Assembly (NCBI GenBank): GCA_015680685.1
Contig: MNCI01020641.1
Coordinates: 45,446 to 109,445 of the forward strand
DNA length: 64,000 nt
Origin: Gnetum montanum
Lineage: Eukaryota > Streptophyta > Gnetopsida > Gnetales > Gnetaceae
Reading direction: 5' to 3'
The notes beneath the pieces are model-generated. The model did not search any database, was not told the DNA's origin, and saw only the letters and a list, made by a program, of their open reading frames with translations. Every line of letters starts with the position of its first letter. The stretch's first letter is position 1. Positions 45,572-57,752 of this stretch are shown here, one piece after another. The position numbers were made by a program, and so were the translations under genes.

Positions 45572-48238
45572 TATTGGCGACCATTTGGAACGCGATTGCC
45601 AACGAGTGTCCTGAAACAGGATTTAGGTGCTTGCTGGTCTCTGGCAACACTAAGGCCTAGATACCTCCAAATAGACTCAGTAGTTAATGTGAGTATGCGT
45701 GTGTGCTGTTGTGAAAAATGAAACGATTGGGTTATGTGTAAAACTATAAATGACTTATCTTAAAGAGCTTCAGCCAACTTTGCAAAGTATTGTGAGTTGT
45801 TGAGAGTTCCTATTCTGTTCAATTGCCTAGTCTATGTGGTCCTTATTAAACTTACTTTTAACAAATAAAGTTTTGCAAAAACATTTGAGCACAACTCTAC
45901 GAATCTACTTCTAATTTTCCCTAGAGAAAGAGATAGTTTCGCAAGAAAACTAGAAATAGAGCAAGATTCAATGGAAATAGAAAGAAGAGAAAAAGAAAGC
46001 AGATTTGTGTAAAGATCTCAAATGTTTAAACAAGGTAAAATGATACGAGTAAACACTTCGCAATAAAACTATCCCAAATTGAATAACTACGAATTTTTTA
46101 AACTTCCAAGGCTCAAATAAGAAATTTCTTCAAGACAATCCTACTATGCTACCAAAAAAAATTGCTGCGTAAACTATCATGTACCAGACTCTATTTTAGC
46201 TAGATAATGGATGTCAACAATTGCATTCAATAGAACCTTCAAAAGACTTGACAATTTATGATTAAAATACCATGAAGATTCACTTTAAAGATAAAAGAAG
46301 CTATTCTGGTCCTATCAAAATACCAAAGATTTTCTGAACCCTCTTGACTATTGAATCGTTCAACGGCTTGACTATATGTAGAGGCTCTCTTACAGCAATC
46401 TCAATAGCAGTTCTTATACATTGCACAATAATAATAGTCACTACTAAAATTCTCTTAAGGCTTTCAAACACAAGCTCATCTATGGCGAAATTTTAATAGA
46501 AATTTTCTATCATGCAACAAGAACAATAAGAGAAATCTAAAAATCCCAAAATTACTTGCCAAGCATGATGCTATCTAAACCACTAGCTAAAAAATTTAAA
46601 TAGAATAAAAATAAGCATAACTCACAGGACTATGAAAAAGAGGCTGAAATGTTGTCTTTAACAAGTCATCTTACAAGCAATCTTTCACAATGTCTTCTTT
46701 ACAAATGCTCTTCCCCTCAGCCACCAAGACCCCCTTGTCAGACCCCCTTCTTCTAACCCTTGAAGCCTTTTTATAGGGTCTCATAGGTAGTTAGATATTA
46801 CAAAATATCTTGGGTAACTTCTTTTCCAAGTAAGGAAGTTATAACTTGCCCAACAAGTTAGGAAGTTATAACTTACAAATGAAGTTAGGAGAAAATCATG
46901 CTAACATTGGCATGTGTCTTTACAAATATTTCTTTCATAAGAAGTCACAACCTATATAATAATTTTAGGAAATAAAGCCAAGATCTCTATCTTGTTTAAT
47001 CCATTTAACCTTAGTCCAAGATCAAGTTTCTCAAACACCATGATGGCCATTGCAATAAGCGCTGCATACAATTGTCATTTTATTTTTGTTGCATGTGAAA
47101 AAATATGTTAAAATTATTTTTAGCCACCAAACTATATGAAATTGGAACTTTATTTTGTTACTTCGATTTCACGCGTTCAGGTTTTGTTCTTGCTTTCAGC
47201 GATGACGGTTTTCTTCAGAATAAGCCATAACCATGATTCATTCGCTAAATAATCTCCCTGTTGGTTTGATACTAAACTTAGATATTAAGTCCCTACAACC
47301 GATTTCCTGGCCACGTCCACGATCCTCCGTATCTACCATAGAAGAAATTTTGTTCCGCTGATTCAGTTGTGCACCTGTCTCGCTGTGTCTTCGTGTCTCT
47401 GTAGCCGCACTTGATGGATGGGTAATGATGATGATAGACACGTTGGCGTCAAGCGCTGCTGTGTTTGCAATTTATGTTTGTGCTAGAAATGGATGTTGCC
47501 AATGAAATGGGCATTAGCAAACTGAAGATTTCCAACATTATCAGCTTCCTGTTGTTGAGGAAGAAGGGGCATAGTGAAAAGCTTTTGTTGACTGTTGACA
47601 TTCATGTTCTGCGACTGTGAGGAGGCGTTAAAATCCCATGGCTGCATCATGAACATTTGCTCCATGAAATCCTCCATACTGGATTGAATATGCTAATTAT
47701 AATGCAGAGTATATACAAAGTGTTTGACAAATTTCCTTTTTCTAGTGTCTCTACTTTTGCTGTTAAAAAAAATTCAATAAACATTATTGTGACATCCAAT
47801 TCTCAATTCTTGTATATATTGTTAACTGCATTTTAACTCTTATTCTTTTTCTCTCTTCTTCTTTTTGTTCTGCACTTCATATACAGGGTACATGAACAAA
47901 TAGCTTCATGAAGACTACTGAAATTTCCAATGACCAGTTTATTATCAATTGTAGTTTCTTGGATTCTTCATTTCTTTCTCCTGTAAATTTAGATGCTATT
48001 TCTCTTTATCTACAAATTGAAATTTATAACCTTTCCTCCAATCTTTCAGCATCTAAAATTACTTTGCAACAGATATTTAAAAGCTCCCTTATAAATTTAG
48101 TGAGAAAACATAGTTAATAGTTTGTAGAATTCTTGCGACTTTTCCAACTATGAATAAGAGAGTACTGAAAATTGCAAAAACCTTTAATCAATTTTATCAT
48201 GCCAACCTGTTCCATGAAATGGCCAAAATGTGCCAACA
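45572..48238 (-). repeat. Element F 5' LTR (right), 2.7 kb, with deleted bHLH gene
   Basis: 2,667 bp, starting (minus) TGTTGGCACA at 48238 and ending next to the PBS, its last bases CCAATA for CCAACA. It aligns with 35879-39373 along its length except for a clean ~804-bp deletion at about 47513, which removes the bHLH domain. Confidence 0.92.
47238..47677 (-). pseudogene. bHLH gene remnant in F 5' LTR (domain deleted)
   Basis: It keeps the first 54 codons of exon 1 (MEDFMEQMFMMQPWDFN ... NVGNLQFA), then jumps at about 47513 to sequence that lies beyond the bHLH domain in the other LTR. It continues in the gene's distal part ([20 protein letters not shown]). It has no DNA-binding or dimerisation region. 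Confidence 0.85.
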
Positions 48239-48243
48239 ATTAC

Positions 48244-49673
48244 GATGGGATGACAAAGAGAAAGAAAATCCACTATTTGATATGTTTCTTGATGAATTCC
48301 TCTTTGCTAGGGCTATAACTGAACAATTGCCTAATGAGCCTAAATGGTATGATGGAATTCTCACTTATCTTCTCACCCAAGAGATGCCACAAGGGTTGGA
48401 CCATCGGAAGAAACAACAATTTTTTCAATAGGTAAAACACTTCATGGAGATCAATAAACACCTCTACAAGGTGTGTGTTGATGGCCTAGTTTGTTGGTGT
48501 GTCCCTAATGCTGATCACCTACACATTCTTCAAGATGGTCATGAAGGTCCTTATGGAGGACACAAATGCTAGGAGACACATGGCCATTGAAACTCTAATG
48601 GCAGCGTACTATTGGCTAACAATCTTCAAGGATGCTCACCATTACGTCTGCTCTTGTGAACGATGCCGACAAGATGGTGGAATGACTACTTGAATGGAGG
48701 GACTGCAATAATGGATTCAACCACTAGAATCCTTCAACATTTGGGGCATTGATTTTATGGGTCCTATCACACCTATGTCAAATGGAAAGGCATACATTAT
48801 ATTCATTGTTGACTATTGTATGAAATGGGTAGAAGCAGTAGTCGTCATTGATTGTACATCTTCTACTGCTGCTCAGTTTGTACAAAAAAATGTTGTAAAT
48901 AGGTTTGCTGTGCCATGTGCATTAATTTATGATAATAGAACTCACTTTACAAGCACTACTTTTTAGAAACTCATGTAATGCTTGGGGGTTGAACATAAAC
49001 TCACAATGCTCTATCACCCCTAAGCCAATGGTCAAGTTGAGGTTATTAATAGGGAAATTACAAGGATTCTAACAAGAATTGTTAGAAAATATAGAAAAGA
49101 CTAGAGTACAAAACTTAATGGCATCCTTTGGGCCTACTGCTCAACATGGAAATTTCTTATAGGCTATTCTCCCTATGAGCTTGTGTACGAAAAATTACCA
49201 ATACTTTCTATTCAATTTGAGCTTCGTACACTTTCAACAACTTGTGATCTTGACCTTGACTTGAGTCTAGCACAAAAATAATAATGAATCTCAACTTGCT
49301 AGACAAAAATCGATTGGTAGCCCTATCATCTAATGAGTTGCACAAGGCCTACAACAAAACGCATCATGACCTTAAAATCAAAAAAGTCAAATTTCAACTA
49401 AGAGATAAGGTTCTCTACTGTAACCCCACACATGCACCTCAACAAACTAAGTTTCAAACATTGTGGGAAGGTACATCATTTATAAAACTTTTCCTTCTGG
49501 GGCCATGATGATCTACAAACTTGAGAGCCCAAATAAGAAATAGTTGATCAACATCTAACAAATCAAACCTTTTCATGAGCATAAGCTAACTAATACAACA
49601 AATGCCTCATTGGTTCATATTTCAGATCTCCTCTTTTCAACTTAGTCGTGGGGGAGATGGCCATCCATGCTAA
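48244..49673 (+). pseudogene. Element E integrase (after F insertion)
   Basis: Resumes at LRWDDKEKENP, matching D from 27540. It shows the H2C2 region (CERCRQDGG), [11 protein letters not shown], a second-Asp position reading IYDNRTHF, and a degenerate third block. Several stops. It ends at TAA 49671-49673 beside a PPT-like GTCGTGGGGGAGATGG. Confidence 0.85.
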
Positions 49674-51588
49674 CCATATAAGCAACTCCTTAGTTTTTCA
49701 ACTTTTTATTTTACACATTTTTTATTTTTTGAACTTTTTATTTTGCATATTCTTTATTTTACATCATGTTGTTTTCATGTTATTAATCTTTTCTAATTTT
49801 TATTTTACACCATCATTAGTATAGTTGTTATTTCTTGAATATTTTACACTTTCTTTTATATTTGTTTTATTTTGGTGTGATTTTGTAACTTTTTGTTAAT
49901 AAGCACTAGGCATAGTGGTAATGTGCTACTTGATGGTGGTATGTACTATTTTGTTACTTGATTATTGGTGTTTGGATCTTGACTTTGAATTTAGTTACAA
50001 ATGATTAGGACATGATTTCTTTTTCATGCAATAAGCAATGAGTCCACAACATCCACCCATCCACAAACTTTATGGTTTTCCTTGTTTTGGAAACATGTAG
50101 TTCCTTTTTCATTAATGAAACTTTAACAAACCTATGACTTTGGTAGTTTCTGGAATTGGGAAGGATTTAAGGGTTTGAATAGGGTGTGACTTCAAGGGGA
50201 TTCAGTATTCTTTGTGCCTTTCTGTTTGCCTAGGCGCATGTATGTTTTTATGAATTTCTTACTATTCCATGTCGATCAATAAAAGGAAGTTGAATACGTC
50301 TTTGCATGGTGTGGTTCTTATAAAAAAAATGATGGAAATTCAAAGCACACCCCTTAGAAAAAACAACTAGGCTATAAGCACTTGTTATGGGACTAGAAAG
50401 GCATGTTACCCATGCCTGAAGGTCCTCTCTAACTAAGGCCCTTCCTTTTTTTCTTCTTCTCTTTTCTTCTCTAATAAGGAATGGTGGTTATTCTATGGGA
50501 GCACTTTTGTGTCTCAAGGGGATGGACTAGTATTAGAATGGTGATGTAAATTCATTGAACGAGGTTGGTTTTGGTCTGGACTAATGATGGATGTTATCAA
50601 GGTCATTTAACCATAAAATCCACAAGGGACTTCATGTGACCTTAATTAGGAACTCCATTCCACTCTCTCCTCATCCATCTATGCTTTTCATTTCTCATCT
50701 CGCTATTGGTTTCATGTTCTTATTTGATATCATGGTCTAATGTGTCAGAGTTCTTAGGTAGTTTCTTTCGGGTTTTTGTACTTAACCTTTCATAGCCATT
50801 AATCATCCACAAAGCCCACAAACTCTTTGGTTTGAAGTTATGCAAGGGCATAAAAGGCATGTGCCTAATTTGGGGAGGATCCACTTACATATCTTTTGGT
50901 TGGATTAGTTACATTTTTTACCCTTAGACACTCTTACAATCAAATATTTTTATTTATCCCATCATTGACAACCAAATGTGCACATCTTCACAACATTTTT
51001 CAGTAAACTTTTCTTTTTATTGTTGTGAATTCTTACAACCTTTTGAAATATTTTCTAGTGTTAAACTTTCTTAAATTTAATAGACCACTTATCTATTTTA
51101 TCCTATTTTCCAACCTTCCCACTAACACTCCTACAAGAATCAATCTACTATAATCACAACCTAGCTGAGTGTAACCATCGATGAGACAAGGCATTTGATA
51201 GCTATGTGTTACACATTGCATACTAATTCCCAATTTTGTTGTGATTACAGTGAGAAGCATGGATTGGAAGTGGAACTATCTTCACCAAGGATGATGCAGT
51301 AGTATCACACAACAAGAACCATTCATGATCATTGGATCTTCTCCCTTGCTCTTCAGTTGCCAAGAGGTATTGGATGTCAGTGTTATCCAGGGTGTTCCCT
51401 TCTCTCCTCATGAACACCTAATTTTGTAAAAATTATAACTCTTTATACTTAGGCACTCAAAATTTATTTGTTTCATCTAGTTAGTTTGTATTTTAGTCAA
51501 TAATCCCATACCTTCCCAATATTTTGTAATGAACTTGTTCCTCCTCTTCTACACTTGAGGACAAGTTTTCATTTAGTTGTGGAGATGT
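49674..51588 (+). other. Element E 3' non-coding region and PPT
   Basis: About 1.9 kb without coding signal, homologous to 29001-30890. It contains the ACCCATGCCTGAAGGT block (50391-50423) and TTTGGGGAGGA (50869-50879). It ends in a purine-rich GTTGTGGAGATG just before the LTR. Confidence 0.78.
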
Positions 51589-52471
51589 GATGAAACACAT
51601 TTTTCTCATCAGCTTTGACGTTGGGGTTATGATGCATTGTCAGGTATTTGACGTCAGATCCAAGACACGATGTTAGGTATTCAATGTCGCAGGGTATACG
51701 CCAGCCTATAAATATAACGCTGGGGCTCATGATTTCCATATAGTTTTTCAGTCAAAGTAGTGAAGCTCTTGCAGTTTGTTTTCTCCAAAGATAGAATATT
51801 TTCTAAGTGCCTACAGTAGGAGTCTAAGTATGTATGGATCTAATATTTTTTAATTTCTTGTAGTATGAGTCTAAGTGTGTATGGATCTTTGTTCAAACAC
51901 TGATGTACCTGAGCATAGCAGTGTGATTGGAATAAAATGAACTCTTTCGACAATCCTTGCAACATTGAGAATAGATTAATGTTTCCTTTAATGCGCTTTA
52001 CTTTAATGCATTTGAATTAAGCAATTAATTTTTTGTTGTTAATAAACACAAGAACAACCACTTCAAGCATGCATATAGTTCTTGGTAACCTAGTAACACT
52101 TAACATTTGGTAGCCCAACAACATTATATGTATTTAGGATGTGTCTAGGAAAGTGGAGCGGTTATTTGTGTTAGGCTAGTTGGACAGTAAAATAATTAGA
52201 TATTGACTTCCTCTACCTTTTATTCTTGTTGTAGGTGATTACATTTATAAAATATAAAATGAGAAAAATCATGTACCTCAATTACACTTAAACCATATCC
52301 TTGAGCCTCACAAGTGTCGTTGGGAAAACAATGGACATTCTTAATGCCCATTTCACTTCCTAGAGGAACCAGTGCACTGGAGAACTATAGGTCCACGAAA
52401 TTCAACTAGTTCACATGTAAACATCTTAGTGATTTGTATGGTTGGATGTAGGGATACCTCATTTCTCATCA
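51589..52471 (+). repeat. Element E 3' LTR (GACGTC-type U3)
   Basis: 883 bp, TGATGAAACAC to TTCTCATCA, followed by GGTGA. The U3 has TTTGACGT(T/C) repeats at 51613-51660 and TATAAATA at about 51709. A short direct duplication (GGAGTCTAAGTATGTATGG and a near-copy) lies within 51818-51888. Confidence 0.88.
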
Positions 52472-53319
52472 GGTGAATTGTTAGACATTACAACTCATAG
52501 TTGCCTAAATTGAGATCAAATTTGTTTAAGGATTTTTTTGCTTAGGAGATTGAGAAAGCCTACGATCTATAGGCCTATGTAGTCATTTTAAGATTAGGAG
52601 TAGATTATGACTTATAGTCCCTTACAACTTATCCAAAGGTTTTTAAAAATGCTTTAAATCGAAAAAATTAACATGGATTCAATGTGAAGGCTATAAAAGA
52701 CAAAAATGATAGATAATTGAGGATCATTTGGTTATTTTGCATGTTGTGAGGAGCAAAGAAAAGGCTTTAGAGTATGTGTGTGAGTTTATCGAGCCTTGTG
52801 TAAGCTCTTTAACATACTCATTCTCATCCATTGAGTGAGGTGAAGATTGTGTAGGATCCTATGCCTCATGCCTTTCATCCATTGCTAAGTGTGCAAGGTT
52901 GGTAGGCTTTGGGAGGCCCAATACTTTCATAGATCCTTGGCTTTTGTGTGTTGATGAGTCTAATTACTTGTATTTTGATGGAATTTTTAGTTCCATGCAT
53001 TAATAGAAACGCTTTTTGTGGTGTTATCATTTTTGTTTCATGATACATGTTATTGTGGATATTTGTAGAATGTTTTGAAGTATGGTTTGGGGTTTAAATG
53101 TTTAGGGATAATTCATCAAGTTCCTATCATACTAGCTTTATGATATCATAGTGTTGAATTGAAGCATTTGAGCATTGCATGCCAATTGTTTGATGCTTTT
53201 CATGCTTGGATATTGCTGAGATTTAAGGGGACGTGTTCAATTTTCCTTGTAATTATGTGACTTGGTGTAGATCTACAAATTGTGTGATTGAATCTTGTTA
53301 TAATTGCTTGGAACACATG
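52472..53319. other. Pre-insertion DNA between elements E and G
   Basis: No coding signal. It continues the sequence left of E (32753) and includes a possible TATA word, CTATAAAAGAC, near 52690. It ends in ACATG, the left TSD of G. It may be an old LTR but its ends are not visible. Confidence 0.45.
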
Positions 53320-54172
53320 TGATGAGTGACGATGTACCCCTACACTCAACCATACGAATATGAGTGTTTCACACACGATTTGGTCGAACTTCGCAGATGG
53401 GCTAGTTGTGGTATTTAGATAGTTACTTGTTGATTGTAGTTCGCTGTCTTCCCACTTGGACTAGTATTTGCTTTGTCATGTATGGTTTAGTCCATGGTGA
53501 GGTGTATGATGTGTTCCTAAACTAATGCTACTCCTAGAGACGATGCAAAATAATCTTAGCTAAGCTAGGAGGGAAAAGGGAGAGAAAGAAGTATACTAAG
53601 AGGAGATAGGAAGAGAGGATCTAAGCTAGCCTAAGTGCGATGAGCATCCATTCCTTAATCATCTGTACACATCTTAGTCCTCGTGCATGACTACCATTGG
53701 GATTACCAAGTGCATAGCCCGAGTATGCTACTGGGATACCAAGCAGTCACACATAGATGGTCATGATTAACTCGTACTCATTCTGTGTTTAATAACAATA
53801 ACAATTAAGTAATTAAACTAAGTCAATGCTACAATGATTAAGTAATCTTGATCTTTATTTCTGCTCATGTGCGTGTCCAAGTATGCCACACTCGAATAAT
53901 GGATGTCGTACAATTACAATCATTACATTGTGAGCATGCACTGGGAGAAAGGTTTGAGAGGAAGTAAGAAATGAACTAACTGAAAAACTAACTATTTCCA
54001 AACTTAAAAGACTGACTCCTCTTGTGTGTCTACATGTGTATTTATAGGCTCACACAGGAGTCACAATATCGTGTATCCAATATCATTATTTGGGCTATGA
54101 TAGCATGTACCCAATATCGTGAATTCGATATCAGGGGTCCAATATCGCAGCTTGATGAATCATGATTTATCA
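53320..54172 (-). repeat. Element G 3' LTR (left)
   Basis: 853 bp, its minus start TGATAAATCATG at 54172. U3 palindromes (54060-54145) are partly degraded to GATATCGTG and CCAATATCG. PPT TGTGGGGGTA (minus) lies at 54173-54182. Confidence 0.92.
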
Positions 54173-54365
54173 TACCCCCACAACTAAATGAAAACTCATC
54201 GTCGAGTCAAAAATGAGAACAAGCCCCATTGATTACACAGTGGATAGGTATAGGATTATTGACTAACATGGAATTTATTCATGCTACAGAGGAGAACTTA
54301 ATAGAACAAAATTAGGACACAACACAAGAAATGAAAAATCACAAAATTACAAAATTTGTGGAACT

Positions 54366-57165
54366 CATATGGTTCTAGGTGGTGGTGGCTCCTCCATGCA
54401 TTACTTCCCTTTGTCTTGTGCTCCAGGTTTTGGAATTTGATGACGTTGAAGTAGTGCCTGGATCTTTCCTCTTCTGTTCAGGGATCCTGTGTTGTCCATG
54501 CTAATGCTCCAATGTTTGATTGAGTCGACACCTGCCCTGGACATGGTACTTGTAGGAACATCTTATTTTCTTTGATGTACCAGGCCACAAACAACCATCG
54601 TTCCTTCTCGTAGGCTCTAGCTTTGTCTTTGTACTCGTGAAAATCTATAAGCTGTCAAGCCAAGTCTGCTATAACATCTTTTTGTCCTTGGTAGCTTGCT
54701 TTAACCACCTCTAGTTCAGAATTTGCAACTCCTAGTTTTTGTAATGTTTTCTTGTCCTCTGTAAATTTTGCTTCATATTTGACGTAGGTGGTTGCTACCT
54801 GCCCCTCAAGCTTTTTCCTTGGGCACCTTGTTGTCAACATGGCTAGATTAGCATACCGTAGGTTTGCCAATTCCATGTACTCTGTAAGATCTTGAATTTA
54901 TAGGTCCCAGCTTTTAAGTTTTGCCTGGTGGAAAAATGCATATGTGTCCAATATGGCCCACTAATCAGTGTGTTGAGCACTAAAAGTGTTGATGTGGGCC
55001 TTGGCCATATGGATTTTCTTCTCAATGATTTGCTTATACATTGCCACCTGGTCTTGGAAATGCTCCTTTAACTTTTCATGCCACTTGACCTCGTTTTTCA
55101 ATGCGCTTATTTCAATGGCTGTCTTTTGACAAATTAAGCGTACCTCCTCGATTGAGAGGGTTCAATTTTCTTTGGCCAAATGGTTCATATCTTGATTGAC
55201 CCTAATCAATTATTCTTGTAGTTGTTGAATGTTTTCTTCCAGAACATTCTTCTATTTCTCCACAGTAGTTAATCAAAGATTGTCAACAACGAGCTATTTA
55301 TTCTCCTCTTGTAAGGCTTTGAGTGCCTTGGCGTGCATGTAGTTTTGCTCTTGTGCCTTGGAGGCATCATAGTTGATCTTCTCTTTTTCCTTCACCACTC
55401 CCTTATTGTTTGCTAATAATTTTTTGAGCTGCTCAGTCTTGAAGGTGTCTAGCTGGTCTGCGGGAATGAATTTAGAGGGGTTCCATTGTGTAGCTTGTAG
55501 GGTTACGAGCCTCTCTTGGAGTTTTACTAACTTTTCTTCTACATGCTTGGCCCTGATCTTTGCCATGACTAGCTTTCCCTTGGTAGAGATGAGGTCTGAT
55601 TGTGCTACTGTGACATCTTGTGGGATGTTAAACAAGGATGTCATCACTTTTCCTATTTGCAGCAATTGATCAAGCACATCCTCATGCTCTGCAGGTGTCA
55701 ATGAGGGAGTAGCTAATGTTTGAGCATCACGTGCTCTAGTGAAGTTTGTCGGTGGCACAACAAGGATGTTGAAGGATTCTTTGATGTGGTCTATGACCAC
55801 TTCTATGGCTCCTGCTGCATCTTGGTGTCGCATGACCACCATTGTGGCCCCTTCACCAGTCTTGAGTTGCAATTGAAAGGATGCAACATTCCCTAAAATT
55901 TGTTGTGACCAATCAGTCTCCCCTCCTCCTATCTGAATGGACACCTCACCCCATGCGTGATCTATAAAGATAGTGGGACGTACGGTATTGTTGCTGACGT
56001 GGAAGAGATTAACATCATCATAACTCCCCCAACTAACCATTTCAACGATGGCCCTGAGATGGCTCATCGATGGTCAATAATCCTACGATGGTGGTGATTG
56101 GTCTTGCTAGCTTATGTTGGGCCCTGCTTCTTATTGTTGACTGGGCCTTGAGCTTGGAAGTTGGCTAGGCCCTGTAGTTTAAGTTGCAATGGACCCCACC
56201 ATTTGTTCTTGCTCTTGCTCTGGCTCTGGCTCTAGTGTCTCACTAGCATTTTTCCTTGGAGCTAGTGGCTTCAGCAGTTCAACAAATGAAGCATTTTGGG
56301 ATCTTTTGGGGATGTCATTGGTGTACCCTAGAATTCCAGCATGCTTGCATAGCTTTCTTATGAGACAAGAGAAGGGCAACACGAACTTCCCTATCTTGCA
56401 TTCTTCGAACCACCTTAAGATCTCTTTGAGATATATATGGGTTAGGTTAGCATTAACCTTTCCCATTAATATCACGCTTCCTCTTGCCACATATGTTGAA
56501 ATCTTGTTGAATCCTTTTGTGGGGAAGATGTGATAAGTACTAATCTTGAAGTAGATTCTTTTTTCCAATGTCAATTCTCTATATATCTTGTCTTCCTTAC
56601 CATACACTCTGTCCAACCAAACCTTTCGTGCATTAGCATCAGAGTGAGTGGATAGGTGAGCAACTTTCAGTCGCATATTTAGAAGGTTTAACACTTTCAA
56701 AATGGCCTTGGTGGAAAAATCAATAGACACACCACCAATGTCAACCGTGTTACCTTCTTCTTTATTGTGCCAAAATTGGTACATTTTTCCTAAGTACCAG
56801 GCACTGCTTTCAAAAAGGATAGGCCATAATGGGGACCCTTTGAGTTGGTCCCTAACGGCCTCAAGAGCAAATTCTGTGAAGGGTCTGAAGTTTAATTCCA
56901 CGATCACTGCAGTTGATTTGGACCTTTCACAGATGGCCTGAACACACTTTGGGGGCAACATGAGGTGTTGTCCTTGTTTAGACGCTGCAGTAGCTCCACC
57001 TTCTGCTTATTCTAATTGTACAAAAATAAGAGTCTCTTGATGGATACTGAAGGATTTCGCCTCCTGCTCTATATATTATTCAGCAAGTGCCTATCCTCTA
57101 CCTCTCCTGGGTCACTTAGATGCACCTTAAGAGGGACCTTCTTGTTGTCCACACTTTGGGGCCAT
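54366..57165 (-). pseudogene. Element G ORF2: coiled-coil protein with plant-transposon-protein domain
   Basis: Starts ATG at 57165 (MAPKCGQQEGPS) and is broken by stops and frameshifts. Two long open parts remain. 56179-56961 covers the conserved domain (LPPKCVQAICERSKSTAVIV; SPLWPILFESSAWYLGKMYQ; FKISTYHIFPTKG; VLPFSCLIRKLC) and ends in an acidic EPEPEQEQEQ run. 55294-56067 covers the middle (FHVSNNTVRPT; GGGETDWSQQILGN) and the start of the coiled coil (AKALKALQEENK). It is the same protein as ORF2 of B, with no sign of catalytic residues. Confidence 0.75.
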
Positions 57166-57663
57166 CTGCAATCACATGGGGCCAATCATTAGTAAGGTTG
57201 CTTACCAAAGTTAAGTTATACCTTACTTCCTACCTTAATGAATTCATTCTCATTCTATGTGATTTTAAAGTTAGGAATTTTTATGGAAATGTCCCCAAAA
57301 TTTTTTGATATTTGGCCACTTTGCTTAGGTGGTTTCAAAGTTTAATTTCCCAATATAGATAAGGAGATGAAATTGTTTTTGGCACATGTTTATTATTTTT
57401 ATAACTAATTGCCCTCTATAGGGTCCTTTGGGCAATGATGAATTTCAAAAAAATTATACATAATTTGGTGTGTACCCCTTCCCCATGACTAAGCTAAACA
57501 CTCTTAGTTCAAGTAGGTTTGGACTGAGTGAAAATCGGAGCGCTAGCGAACGAGTTATGGTTATTGGAACAAGAGATGCGTAATCGCAAGTTGTAGAAGA
57601 AAATTTGAAAAACTCCTCCACGTGAATAGTTGCAAATGATGTTGACATTCACGGGTGGAGGGG

Positions 57664-57752
57664 GGGGGGGTCCATACATATAGATTTTAAGGACGCGATA
57701 TTGCGTACCCGCTAGTAGGGACCCGATATCGCGGTTGACCCGATATCAGGTC
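57664..57752 (-). promoter_or_regulatory. Internal promoter-like module of element G
   Basis: On the minus strand three or four GATATCG-type palindromes (57690-57752) precede a weak TATA-like CTATATGTATGG (about 57673-57684). It lies about 510 bp upstream of the ORF2 start, the same position as in B. A run of ten or more C follows on the minus strand (G on plus, 57660-57670). Confidence 0.55.

Larger units (their letters stand above)
35879..48238 (-). mobile_element. Element F: Ty3/gypsy retrotransposon with captured bHLH gene in its LTRs
   Basis: 12.36 kb including an 856-base gap. The ends are TGTTGGC ... GCCAACA. The TSDs are GTTAT (35874-35878) and ATTAC (48239-48243); both derive from GTTAC, the undamaged sequence at this place in the integrase frame, by one C-to-T type change each. 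On the minus strand the order is 5' LTR, PBS, gag, protease, RT, RNase H, integrase, a small extra ORF, PPT, 3' LTR. Its pol differs from the Athila-type ones, and I could not assign its lineage. The U3 of both LTRs contains bHLH transcription factor gene sequence. Confidence 0.93.
32754..52471 (+). mobile_element. Element E: degenerate Athila/Tat-type retrotransposon split by F
   Basis: Bounded by GGTGA (32749-32753 and 52472-52476). It contains a truncated 5' LTR joined by a deletion to the end of gag, then protease, RT and RNase H, element F inserted in the integrase frame, the rest of integrase, a 3' region, PPT and 3' LTR. Its sequence is homologous to D throughout but more decayed. The active-site residues of its protease and RT are lost. 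Confidence 0.9.

Noticed and set aside
47908-48117. Plus-strand ORF of 69 codons in the F 5' LTR
   Set aside because: It is antisense to the element and only weakly open in the other LTR copy; no known domain.
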